Below, one piece after another: positions 54,176 to 62,843 of a stretch of DNA of 64,000 nucleotides; position 1 is the first letter of the stretch; each line of letters begins with the position of its first letter. Position numbers and translations under genes: made by a program. The notes below the pieces were generated by a model. It ran no database searches and was not told where the DNA came from. It worked only from the letters and a program-made list of their open reading frames with translations. This DNA is from Nesterenkonia haasae (GTDB taxonomy: Bacteria; Actinomycetota; Actinomycetes; Actinomycetales; Micrococcaceae). The DNA is taken from NCBI RefSeq assembly GCF_010119385.1, contig NZ_VFIE01000018.1:494375-558374 (forward strand), given 5' to 3'.

Positions 54176-57100
54176 CAGCCCTCATCTCCCCTGCCGGTGC
54201 TCCGATTACCGGTATAGGGGCCCGGGTGCCAACCCTCGCCCTCAGCCTCGAGTGGCACATCCCCCGGGTCATCACCGGCGTGCATTTCAATACGTTCGAT
54301 CTGGCTGGTCTTCTGGCCCTGGGATTTCATATGGGCTTTGAGCAGTTCGGCCGGGTAACGCTGGGCTTGCCCCAGCCGGTCCAACGCGACCAAGACTGCA
54401 CCGATAACCGCTAAGTAGATGCCGACATCAAAGATCAACGCCGTGGTGAGGGTGAAGCCCGCATCGGTTCCCCAGGGCAATGGAATGCCTTCAAGAATGA
54501 CGATGGGCCGCAGATAAGAGCCTTCAGCTCCGTCCATGAAGCCGAAGAGTCCAATCACTGCGCCGATGACAATGCCGCCGACGATGATCAGCGCGTAGTC
54601 GAAGCGCAGTTTGACTGCGGAGTCCGAGGGAGCGACCAGATACCGCAGGGCAAAGAACCCGCCCAGCACCAATGCGGAGATGAAGCCTCCGCCGGAATCG
54701 TAATGACCGCGCAGCAGCAGAACCAGCGACAGCAGGACGATGAAGGGCGCCATCCAATTGAACACACTTCGCATGGCCTGCGTGTTGTCCGCAGCGTGGT
54801 CCAACGGGGTACCGATCCACAGCTTGGACTCCGCCGGGTGCGAATCGGAGGTGGAGAATGCGGAGTTAAGCACGGCCAGAATGGCGAATCCGGCCACGCC
54901 GAGCACCGTCAGCTCACCGAACGTGTCCAAAGCACGGAAGTCGACCAAAATGGAGTTGACGGTATTGAGTGCGCCAACCGTCTCATACGTCTCTTCTAGG
55001 TACCACTGGGCCGCAGGTGATTGGCCGCGCCGCCCGGTGAGGGCATAGGCGGCGATGAAGGCCGCTATCCCAAAGGCAATGGCGACGACTGCTGAGACCG
55101 CTGTGCGGGACCGTGAGACCTGGTGGAACTTCCGCGGGAGTTTCCGCAGCACAAGTACCAGGACCACCACCGTAAGGATCTCTACCAGAAGCTGAGTCAT
55201 ACCCACATCGACGGCGCCCAGTGCGAAGTACCAGGCTCCGACCACGAAACCCGCACCGCCTGCGAGGACGACTGCCGCTGTCCGCGAATGAGTGATCACG
55301 GTTCCTAGGAGGAAGAACGCCAACAGTCCGATGAGAACCCAGTCCGTCATGCGGGTATGTCCGGGGGTGAACTCTCCGACATCTCCAACGTTGAGCACAC
55401 CAGCGATAAAGATGCCGACTAGGAAGATGCCGGGAGCTGTGAGGTGAACGGCGTGAATATCAGAGCGTGTGACATCGCCAACCCGGCGGCCGAAGGCGAT
55501 GCTGCCAGTACGCATCTTCTCCACCACTTCGACCCCAGTCCAGGGGAAGATCTGCCGTGGAACAAAGCTGTCCAGCCGGGAGCGGGTCAGCACAGCCACC
55601 AGGCCGACGCCCATGATGATCACCGAAAGCATCAGGTCAGTGCTGAGCCCGCCATAGAGATAGAAATGCGGCTCATAGTTCGCGGTGGTGGACGCCTGGG
55701 TTGAGGCGGTCAGCAAGCCGTCGAAGAGGAAGGGCACGAAACCTAGGATGGCTCCCGCAGCAGCGGGAAGGAGGGCCGGTGCATAGAAGGATAGTGAGGC
55801 TTCATGAGCGGTCTCGGGCGCCATAGGCTCTTTGGCATCGTCATGCTTGCCGGTGCCGGTGTAGCTGGTGAACACACCCAGCACGATCCGGCCGCAGTAG
55901 GCGAACGTACCCACCGCTGCGAGCACGCCCAGCAGGGTGATGGTCCAGGTGAGGCCGGGGCCGAACAGTGCGGGCTCCTCGCCCGCAGAGAGGAATCCTT
56001 TGAGGAGGTTCTCCTTGGATACGAAGCCGAAAAGCGGTGGGATTCCCGCCATGGACAGACAGCCCAAGACGGTGATGATGAAACTCACCGGCATGGCTTT
56101 GCGCAGTCCGTTGAGCTCACGGATATCCCGGGAATGGGCTTCGTGTTCGATGATGCCGACCATCATGAACAAGCTGGATTTGAACAGAGCGTGGGCGATG
56201 ACGTGGATGGTGGCCGCGGCGATCGCGGTGGGAGTTCCGATGCCGATGATCGCGACCAGGAAACCGAGCTGGGAGACCGTGGAGTAGGCCATGATCTCTT
56301 TGATGTCGTGTCGCTGAAGTGCGAACAGGGCCCCAATGAGTGCGGTGATCAGACCGCAGACGATCAGCAGCGTCTGCCAGACCACGACCCCCTCGAAGAC
56401 CGGGGAGAAACGCAGCAGGAGGTAGATCCCGGCCTTAACCATGGCGGCAGCGTGCAGATAGGCGCTGACCGGGGCGGGGGCGACCATCGCATCGGGCAGC
56501 CACAGGTGGAAGGGAAACTGCGCGGACTTGGTGAAGGCGGCGAAAGCGATCAGCACCGCAACCACACCTGTGAAGACGGCGTCGTCTCCCCAGACCTGGT
56601 GCTGCAGAGCCTCCGACAGGCTCGTAGTACCGGTGCGCACGATTATCCACAGGACTGCGGTCAACAACCCGAGGCCGCCAGCCATGGTGATGAGCAGGGT
56701 CCGCTGCGCCGGGGCTGGGGCTTTGTCCCCGGACCGGTTGATGAGGAAGAAGGAGCACAGGGTGGTGAACTCCCAGAACACGAACAGCAGGATCATGTCA
56801 TCGGCCAACACCATGCCAGACATGGCGAAGACGAATAACAACATCCAGATGTAATAGTCGCTGGTCTTCTTCTTCACCGAGAAGTAGCGCGCGCTGTAAG
56901 CCATCACGAGCGCGCCGATGAACAGCACCAGCAGCAGAAAGACCATGCCGAGCCCATCAAGCCGCAGTCTGATGCCCACATCCACTGTGGGAATCCACGG
57001 CAGGTACTCCGCAACAGTCTCCCCAGCGATGAGATCGGGGAGCCAAATGAGACTGAAACTGCCCAGCACCACCAGCGCTATTGCGGCGAACCAGCCAGTG

Positions 57101-57180
57101 TTGCGGCCCAGTAGCGTGTGCACCGCGGCTGCTGCAGGAACCAGCAGGAGGGTGAGGAACAGCAGGACCAGCAGAGTCAC
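54175..57180 (-). CDS. mrpA: Mrp Na+/H+ antiporter subunit A fused with subunit B
   Basis: A 1001-residue protein. Residues about 1-650 form the NuoL-like channel (LWLPDAMVAPAPVSAYLHAA with the key lysine region, ALFKSSLFMMVGIIEHE). The MrpA C-terminal helices follow. The final about 250 residues contain the MnhB domain (FIVLLSLVLLLRGHYDSGGGFISALVLGG), so mrpB is fused, as in many actinobacteria. GTG at 57180 follows GGGAGG by 6 bases; the upstream ATG at 57228 is rejected. First gene of the six-gene operon exchanging Na+ for H+. Confidence 0.95.
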   Translation of the reverse strand: MTLLVLLFLTLLLVPAAAAVHTLLGRNTGWFAAIALVVLGSFSLIWLPDLIAGETVAEYLPWIPTVDVGIRLRLDGLGMVFLLLVLFIGALVMAYSARYFSVKKKTSDYYIWMLLFVFAMSGMVLADDMILLFVFWEFTTLCSFFLINRSGDKAPAPAQRTLLITMAGGLGLLTAVLWIIVRTGTTSLSEALQHQVWGDDAVFTGVVAVLIAFAAFTKSAQFPFHLWLPDAMVAPAPVSAYLHAAAMVKAGIYLLLRFSPVFEGVVVWQTLLIVCGLITALIGALFALQRHDIKEIMAYSTVSQLGFLVAIIGIGTPTAIAAATIHVIAHALFKSSLFMMVGIIEHEAHSRDIRELNGLRKAMPVSFIITVLGCLSMAGIPPLFGFVSKENLLKGFLSAGEEPALFGPGLTWTITLLGVLAAVGTFAYCGRIVLGVFTSYTGTGKHDDAKEPMAPETAHEASLSFYAPALLPAAAGAILGFVPFLFDGLLTASTQASTTANYEPHFYLYGGLSTDLMLSVIIMGVGLVAVLTRSRLDSFVPRQIFPWTGVEVVEKMRTGSIAFGRRVGDVTRSDIHAVHLTAPGIFLVGIFIAGVLNVGDVGEFTPGHTRMTDWVLIGLLAFFLLGTVITHSRTAAVVLAGGAGFVVGAWYFALGAVDVGMTQLLVEILTVVVLVLVLRKLPRKFHQVSRSRTAVSAVVAIAFGIAAFIAAYALTGRRGQSPAAQWYLEETYETVGALNTVNSILVDFRALDTFGELTVLGVAGFAILAVLNSAFSTSDSHPAESKLWIGTPLDHAADNTQAMRSVFNWMAPFIVLLSLVLLLRGHYDSGGGFISALVLGGFFALRYLVAPSDSAVKLRFDYALIIVGGIVIGAVIGLFGFMDGAEGSYLRPIVILEGIPLPWGTDAGFTLTTALIFDVGIYLAVIGAVLVALDRLGQAQRYPAELLKAHMKSQGQKTSQIERIEMHAGDDPGDVPLEAEGEGWHPGPYTGNRSTGRGDEG

Positions 57181-57302
57181 CGAGTACCTCCCGCCCAGGC
57201 CGGGGCAGGCGGCAGCGCTGCGCGGCACACGGCGGGCAGAGGCCTTCGCGACATGTCAGCCTCCTGTGTGCTCGTTATCGGTCAATCGGGTGCGATGAAG
57301 CG

Positions 57303-59306
57303 TCACATGCGCTCAGAGCATCCTACATTTGCTCCAATGAACGCAGTGTTGCAACTGCTTCCGCCGACCAGACTTCCCGGCACACCGCCCCTTACCCTAG
57401 CGAGTCCAGAGGTAGGCGAGCAACGAGACACCGTCTGGACATATGGTGAACGCCCCGCAACGCCGCCGCCTCCGCCAAAGGAACCGGCCGAGAATCCGCC
57501 CGGAGACATGCTTCCCGACGCCGAACTTGATCCGTGATGCGAGGCGCCAATTGTCCCGGGCATGCTCGCGGCCAGAATTACCCAACTGCCGGTGGGGAGG
57601 CCGGGGAGCGGCTCAGTTGCAGCGCGGTCGTCCATCAGTCGGGTCCATCTCTTATGGTCGCCAAGCGCCATGGCATAGGGCAGCTGTTCGGTAAGTTCCT
57701 CTGGCGACAGTTCGGTGTTCTCAGAAGCGCCAAGTGTGACTGACTGTGACAGTTGCAGGCCACGGAGTTGTTCATAGCGGGCCCGGCCCTCCGCAGTTCG
57801 GCGGTTGGAGGCTCGCGCTGTGACAGCCCAGGTCAACCCCAGCACCGCCCCTGCAGCTGCGATCCCGAGGAGGAGAAAGCTCAAGGACGTAGGCATCCCG
57901 AGCCCGAAACTCACCACGGGGGCCACTAGCACCAGGCATAACATCGCGCCACCCATCCATGTCCAGAGGCTCCCCACACCGCCCACGTTCCGGGACAGGA
58001 GGCCCCGTGCATTGAACTGGTCCAACGCTTTCTTCTGCGCGGTATGTGCTGCCTCAGTGAAGTGCTCATCCAGCTCCGATATCCGCACGGGCTCCGGCTC
58101 AGGAAAGAGCGCCTCCAGCACGTCACGTTCCCACGCCGTAAGAGCCGAGGTGTCTGTGTCAGCTGGTGTGAGCAGCCAGTCTGTTTCGGCGTCGTCGTCC
58201 TCACCGTCAGTCCTCTGAACGGTCTCCTCCATGGTGAGGTAGCCCCGCGCAGCCAGATCTGTCAGCGTCAAGGCCGTGAAGTCTGCCTGCGGGACGTGGG
58301 GAGACTTATGCCAAAGCAGTGCCGCCTCGTAGGGCCGGATACTCTCCGGGACAGTGCCGCGAGGGACGGCGGGAGGCTCATGATGCAGCCGCGCGGTAAC
58401 TTCCGGCGCACCCGTTGTGGGAACCGACCCCTGGGGCAAGTTGATGAAGTGCTCGTCTGTGCCGCGGCGGCGCCGGTACATCACTAGGGCGGTCATCAGA
58501 GCGAGGACGACTGCGGCTGCAGCCCACCAATAGCTGAGCAGTGACCCCCAGAGCCGATCCGTGGTGGGGGCGATGCGGTCTCCGAACTGCTCCGCGGCGG
58601 TGGGCTCAGCGTAGATTGGCTCAGCATCTGCAAACGAGTCCGCGGCCGCTCTGAGTTCGACAGCTTGCCAGCCCCCAGGTGGCAGGTTCTCAGCAATGGC
58701 GGTGACTGCCTCCTCCTGTGTGGTCACTTCACAGGATGCGCCGTCATCCAGAGCGGCGTCCTCCCCCTGCCAACAGGCTGCCTCGAGCACCTCAACCGGG
58801 AAGCTCACCTCAGTGGTGACACGGTCCATGGGGACATCGGCCTGCGGTCCGGCCGTCACCCACTCGAGGCCGTCGGGGTCAACCGCCCCCCGCACGGTGT
58901 AGCTGAGCTGGTAAGTCTGCACCCCAGTCCTCGACTGGTCGGAGCCATCCGGTGCCCCCAGGGTGAGCTCCAACTCGCCGCGGCTCTGGTCAGTGTCCAC
59001 GATCTCTGCCGGTGCATCACTGGGGCTGCTGAGCGAGAACTCCCCGTACTGGAACTGTCTGCGGCCGTCCTCTGTGGGTTGCTCTGTAATCAACGCGCGG
59101 TAGAAGCCCAGGCCCTCCCGCTCGCCGAAGTCCCAGTCATAGGTTTCCTGCACATGAAGCACACCCTGCTCATCCACGGTGATCTCTATGGTGAGGTCGC
59201 GGACGACGTCGTCCTCCGGGTCGCCAGATGCCGCCACCGGGACAGCTGTGAGGCAAACAATTCCGGAAACGACTGCGGAGGCTGCTGCGAGGCGGAAAGG
59301 GAACAT
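57303..59306 (-). CDS. DUF2207 membrane protein with atypical C-terminal extension
   Basis: A 667-residue protein with a signal peptide (to about residue 28) and an extracytoplasmic beta-rich DUF2207 domain (TYDWDFGEREGLGFYRALI). One helix follows near residue 245, then a cytoplasmic region (PYEAALLWHKSPHVPQADFTAL, then TLTDLAARGYL), two more helices near 440-490 and a Gly/Ser-rich tail (SFGGGGG). Family members usually end in the Gly-rich tail; here about 45 further residues with three Cys follow, perhaps from loss of the normal stop. Function unknown. It lies 122 bp upstream of mrpA on the same strand. Confidence 0.85.
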   Translation of the reverse strand: MFPFRLAAASAVVSGIVCLTAVPVAASGDPEDDVVRDLTIEITVDEQGVLHVQETYDWDFGEREGLGFYRALITEQPTEDGRRQFQYGEFSLSSPSDAPAEIVDTDQSRGELELTLGAPDGSDQSRTGVQTYQLSYTVRGAVDPDGLEWVTAGPQADVPMDRVTTEVSFPVEVLEAACWQGEDAALDDGASCEVTTQEEAVTAIAENLPPGGWQAVELRAAADSFADAEPIYAEPTAAEQFGDRIAPTTDRLWGSLLSYWWAAAAVVLALMTALVMYRRRRGTDEHFINLPQGSVPTTGAPEVTARLHHEPPAVPRGTVPESIRPYEAALLWHKSPHVPQADFTALTLTDLAARGYLTMEETVQRTDGEDDDAETDWLLTPADTDTSALTAWERDVLEALFPEPEPVRISELDEHFTEAAHTAQKKALDQFNARGLLSRNVGGVGSLWTWMGGAMLCLVLVAPVVSFGLGMPTSLSFLLLGIAAAGAVLGLTWAVTARASNRRTAEGRARYEQLRGLQLSQSVTLGASENTELSPEELTEQLPYAMALGDHKRWTRLMDDRAATEPLPGLPTGSWVILAASMPGTIGASHHGSSSASGSMSPGGFSAGSFGGGGGVAGRSPYVQTVSRCSPTSGLARVRGGVPGSLVGGSSCNTAFIGANVGCSERM

Positions 59307-59429
59307 ATTTTCACCTTAGGGACTGACGGCTCGGATGCGCATCCGCCTCGGGGAGGATCTTGGAGCGCTTCCTGACGGGAGGGGCGTGGGGCAGTGTTGG
59401 GGCGAGATATCAGGGCGCCATCGAGATAT

Positions 59430-59474
59430 CAGGCCGCTATAGGACACTGACTTCTCAACAACTGTCTGAAGTTA
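59430..59474. repeat. 45-bp intergenic repeat, copy A
   Basis: This segment matches 62678-62722 at about 34-35 of 45 positions, in the same orientation, including the exact shared core TCTCAACA. Both copies can pair their ends (CAGGC with GTCTG or GCCTG). Just upstream lie two further short copies of CGAGATATCAGG (59403-59414 and 59422-59433). It lies between the DUF2207 gene and the CdsA-like gene. Confidence 0.5.
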
Positions 59475-59502
59475 GCCGGGGCTGAGGGGGCCGGGTCACC
59501 GT

Positions 59503-60495
59503 TCAGGCATAGAAGAACCGGACTGCGTGGAAGAAGACGGGGGCCGCGAAGCAGAGCGAATCAAGCCGGTCCATGATGCCGCCATGCCCGGGGATGGTGG
59601 AGCCGAAGTCCTTAATGCCACGGTCACGCTTAATCGCGGACATCACCAATCCCCCGGCAAATCCCATCACACAGGAGATGAACGCCAGGAGGGCGGCCAT
59701 CAGCGGGGAGAAGGGCGTGATCCACCAGAGGGCGGCGCCCAGCGCAGTCGCAGAGAGCACTCCGCCGATAAACCCCTCCCAGGTCTTATTGGGACTCACA
59801 CTGGGTGCGATGGGGTGTTTGCCCAGGGTCTTGCCCCACACATACTGCAGCACATCTGAACCCTGCACCACGATCAGCAGAAACAGCAGCAGATGCGCAC
59901 CTGTGGCCCCGCCATCCCCTGGCGAGGAACCTTCAGCAGCCTCGCGGCCCAATTCCATAGCCACCGGCAGCTGAAGCAGGGCCGGCGCGTGGCTGATCGC
60001 GTAGACACACACCATCAGCGCCCATTGGATGGTGGCGGTTCGCTGCAGAAATCCTTTGGTCTCGCCGGCGAGCGCATTGCGCGCCGGCAGGAATAGGAAC
60101 GCGTAGACCGGGATGAACACGCTGAACATCCCGTACCAGTGCTCCCAGAGGAACCAGTAGTGCACTGCGGGGATGATGAAAACCAGCCACACCAGAACCT
60201 TGTGGTCACCCCGGCCAGTGGGCGAGATAGTGATGAACTCCCGCAACGCCAGTAGCGATAGCAGCAGGAACAGCACAATGGTGACGGTCTCCCCCGCGGC
60301 CAACACCGCCCCGATGAGCGCGACCATCAGCCACCAGGCGTTGATGCGCTGTTTCAGATTGCTGATAGTGCTCGTGGGGCCTAGGCGGCGGCCCAACAGC
60401 CACGCAATCGCACTCGCGAGAACGAGGACAACGACGACGCCGCCGAGCAGTCTCAGTGCCGATGAATCCAGCAGGCCTAGGCCCCAGTCACTCAT
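59503..60495 (-). CDS. Phosphatidate cytidylyltransferase (CdsA/YnbB-like)
   Basis: A 330-residue membrane enzyme making CDP-diacylglycerol from phosphatidate and CTP. It has about eight helices and the CdsA signature S-x-NKTWEGFIGG near residue 228, then SAIKRDRGIKDFGSTIPGHGGIMDRLDS near residue 285. The start overlaps the stop of the PlsC-type gene by 4 bp. Its association with a YnbA-type phosphatidyltransferase suggests a dedicated phospholipid branch like the E. coli ynb cluster rather than the housekeeping enzyme. Confidence 0.92.
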   Translation of the reverse strand: MSDWGLGLLDSSALRLLGGVVVVLVLASAIAWLLGRRLGPTSTISNLKQRINAWWLMVALIGAVLAAGETVTIVLFLLLSLLALREFITISPTGRGDHKVLVWLVFIIPAVHYWFLWEHWYGMFSVFIPVYAFLFLPARNALAGETKGFLQRTATIQWALMVCVYAISHAPALLQLPVAMELGREAAEGSSPGDGGATGAHLLLFLLIVVQGSDVLQYVWGKTLGKHPIAPSVSPNKTWEGFIGGVLSATALGAALWWITPFSPLMAALLAFISCVMGFAGGLVMSAIKRDRGIKDFGSTIPGHGGIMDRLDSLCFAAPVFFHAVRFFYA

Positions 60496-61226
60496 GGTCC
60501 ATCCCCACCTGGTTGGCTGCCGGCGGCAGAAGCACCACCCTCGTCATCTGCAGTGTCGACGGTCGCCTGATGCTGTGCCAGGCAGTCCACCAGGACCTGA
60601 CGTGCGCGAGTCAGAAATGCCTGCTGGTCCTCATCCGGGGCCACGTGGAGTGGATCGCAGAAGACAACGGTCGACAGGTGCGGCACGGGAACGACCTCGC
60701 CCTTGGGGAGAATCCGGCCGAGATTGGCCAAAGTGACCGGCACCACCGGCACCTCAGGGTTTTGCTGAGCCAATTTGTACAGCCCGCCATGGAACTGGGC
60801 GATGGATTCTCCGTCACCACGGGTCCCCTCCGGGAAGATGATCAGCGAATCGCCGGCGCTGAGCACCTCAGCCATGCCGGCGATTTGACCCTTCGGGCTC
60901 ACTCCGGAATGTGATGCCCGTTGACGGGTGTGACTGGAACCGTGACGGTCCACCAGGTAGGCGTTGAAGATCTGCTCAGCGAAGGCCTTGCGCAGACCTG
61001 AGCCCCAGTAGTCCTTGGCCGCCACCGGACGTGCACGTTTCTGTATGTCAGCGGGCAGGGCCGCCCATATGGTGAGGAAGTCCAAGTGACTGGAGTGGTT
61101 CGCGTAGTAGATAGCCTGCTCGGGCAGTTGCGGCTCCGACTCGCCCTGGGCGGTGATCACACGCGCACCGGCGAAAGCGCTGATGAGCTTGGCAAGGCTT
61201 CGGCGCGAAAGCCCGGCCACATTCAC
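60492..61226 (-). CDS. 1-Acyl-sn-glycerol-3-phosphate acyltransferase (PlsC family)
   Basis: A 244-residue acyltransferase with the catalytic block NHSSHLDFLTIWA (H-x4-D) near residue 42 and the acceptor motif FPEGTRGDGE near residue 130. The Pro/Gly-rich tail is hydrophilic. GTG at 61226 overlaps the stop of the phosphatidyltransferase gene (GTGA); a longer frame to 61403 exists but lies inside that gene. Makes phosphatidate, the substrate of the CdsA-like enzyme encoded next. Confidence 0.9.
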   Translation of the reverse strand: MNVAGLSRRSLAKLISAFAGARVITAQGESEPQLPEQAIYYANHSSHLDFLTIWAALPADIQKRARPVAAKDYWGSGLRKAFAEQIFNAYLVDRHGSSHTRQRASHSGVSPKGQIAGMAEVLSAGDSLIIFPEGTRGDGESIAQFHGGLYKLAQQNPEVPVVPVTLANLGRILPKGEVVPVPHLSTVVFCDPLHVAPDEDQQAFLTRARQVLVDCLAQHQATVDTADDEGGASAAGSQPGGDGP

Positions 61227-61918
61227 GAGGGTAGATCCCGAGCTCGCGAGCGCAGCACCGCGCTGATTCGGCGCAGGCGCCGCATACATGTGAACAGTGA
61301 CCCGAGCGCGATGAGCCCCAGGGTGCAGAACAGGGCCCAGCCCGGGGTCCAGGGCAACCAAACTTCGGCGATGGCGGCCAGTGTGCCGACCATGAGCACC
61401 CACATGCGGTGAGGCTTTGCTAAGGGGCCGTCGAAGAAATTGCCGGTACCGAGGGCCACGCCGAGACTACGGATATAGGCCGTGAGCACCGCAAGGGTCG
61501 CGGCCAGGAAACCGAGGACCACTCCGATGTCCACGCGCCCAGCCGTCACCAATCCGGCAGTCGCCAGGCCAGCGGCACCCAGGAAGAGCACATCAGAGAT
61601 CCGATCGGGCAGCTCATTGTAGATATCACCCACCGGGGAACTCATCCCCTTCTCTACCGCTAGCATGCCGTCGAGCATGTTCAGCAGCAGACGTAACGGG
61701 ATGCAGACCGCCGCTACTACCAGCAGGGCAACCCTGCCGGACTCGTGGTCAGTGTGGGCAGACCACACCAGTGCCGCTGCACCGACTGCGGCGAAGAGCA
61801 CCGAGCCAATGGAGATTTGGTTCGGGGTGAGCTTTGCGGCAGCAAGAATGTCGGCGGACTTGGTTGCCCACCGAGTGCTGCGCTGCGGGATTGCCCGCCG
61901 GTCCGTTCCGTGGCTCAT
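61223..61918 (-). CDS. CDP-alcohol phosphatidyltransferase family protein (YnbA-like, atypical signature)
   Basis: A 231-residue membrane protein with the order of the CDP-alcohol signature but two deviations. The block from LDGMLAVEKG to DIYNELPDRISD has AV in place of AR and Asn in place of the third acidic residue. The same Asn is seen in E. coli YnbA as I remember it, so this looks like a YnbA-type enzyme. It leads the overlapping set with PlsC and CdsA-like genes. The alcohol acceptor is unknown. Confidence 0.8.
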   Translation of the reverse strand: MSHGTDRRAIPQRSTRWATKSADILAAAKLTPNQISIGSVLFAAVGAAALVWSAHTDHESGRVALLVVAAVCIPLRLLLNMLDGMLAVEKGMSSPVGDIYNELPDRISDVLFLGAAGLATAGLVTAGRVDIGVVLGFLAATLAVLTAYIRSLGVALGTGNFFDGPLAKPHRMWVLMVGTLAAIAEVWLPWTPGWALFCTLGLIALGSLFTCMRRLRRISAVLRSRARDLPS

Positions 61919-62034
61919 GTGCAGTGTCCATTCCCTCGTGTACCCCTTACGCTAGTACGACTTTGTCAGAACCGTCAGCATCTGACTCACCTCTCCGCTC
62001 GATCCCCCTGACGCCGCAGGCTAGAGTCAGCGGT

Positions 62035-62628
62035 ATGGGAATGCGGCACGCACAAGGCTCCAGTGGTGCCTTGCGAGACCACGGCATTGCAGCCGTCTGG
62101 GGATTCGCAGAGGCCACCTTCTTCTTCGTCGTCCCTGATGTGTGGACCTCCTGGGTGGGGCTGCGCCGGCCCAAACGTGCCATGGGCACCACCGTTTCGG
62201 CACTGGGTGGGGCGCTGGCAGGTGGAGCTGTGACCTCCTGGTGGGGGCGACGGGTGACGGCGCAGACTTCACACTCCGCGTTGGTGAGGGTTCCAGCGAT
62301 CACCAGCGCCATGGTGCACCAGGTAGAGCGGGACATGGCCGAATCCGGACACGCCTCCTTGATGCGGGGGCCGGCACGTGGGGTTCCCTATAAGCTCTAT
62401 GCCCGCGCCTCCGGGCTGCAGCGGAAGTCGCTGCTGAACTTCCTGGCCTGGAGTGTGCCTGGCCGGTTGATCCGGTTCATGGTGGTGACGCTGGTGGCCA
62501 CCGGGATCGCAAATCTCACCCGGCGGATTTTCCCCGACATTTCAGATAGACGTGTCTCCGCTGTGTTCTGGTCATGTTGGGGCGTGTTCTATGCCTGGTT
62601 CATTCCCGTGATGTCGCGACGGCGCTGA
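62035..62628 (+). CDS. YqaA/DedA-like membrane protein
   Basis: A 197-residue membrane protein. The N-terminal segment AVWGFAEATFFFVVPDVWTS and the later VPYKLYARASG ... LLNFLAWSVPGR resemble YqaA, a DedA-related family with a re-entrant, substrate-binding Arg segment. DedA relatives flip phospholipids or affect membrane homeostasis. It diverges from the phospholipid module across about 115 bp. ATG at 62035 is the first Met of the recognisable protein. Function not established for this branch. Confidence 0.7.
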   Translation: MGMRHAQGSSGALRDHGIAAVWGFAEATFFFVVPDVWTSWVGLRRPKRAMGTTVSALGGALAGGAVTSWWGRRVTAQTSHSALVRVPAITSAMVHQVERDMAESGHASLMRGPARGVPYKLYARASGLQRKSLLNFLAWSVPGRLIRFMVVTLVATGIANLTRRIFPDISDRRVSAVFWSCWGVFYAWFIPVMSRRR

Positions 62629-62677
62629 TGACCTCTCCTGGCCGATCCTCGTGAATGTCAGAGCGTTGTTGGGTTTT

Positions 62678-62722
62678 CAGGCAGCCATAGGAAGCTGATT
62701 TCTCAACAGCCGCCTGAAGTTT
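62678..62722. repeat. 45-bp intergenic repeat, copy B
   Basis: Partner of 59430-59474. Ends TTCAGGC and GCCTGAA are exact complements and can form a 7-bp stem around a 30-base loop holding TCTCAACA. It sits between the YqaA-like gene and the S9 peptidase gene, so the two copies bracket the phospholipid/YqaA block. Confidence 0.5.
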
Positions 62723-62843
62723 GCCTCATCCTGGAGTTTGCCCGCGGGTGAGGGAACAGCACCCATAAACCCTTCCCCGCAGCACGCAGCAACATAGTTG
62801 CAATGCGCAACAACTCTGCGTTTTGCGTGACAGACTGGCCACC

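Noticed and set aside
55804-56838. Plus-strand open frame of 344 codons inside mrpA
   Set aside because: Asp/Gly/His-rich translation typical of the antisense strand of a membrane protein gene; mrpA is certain.
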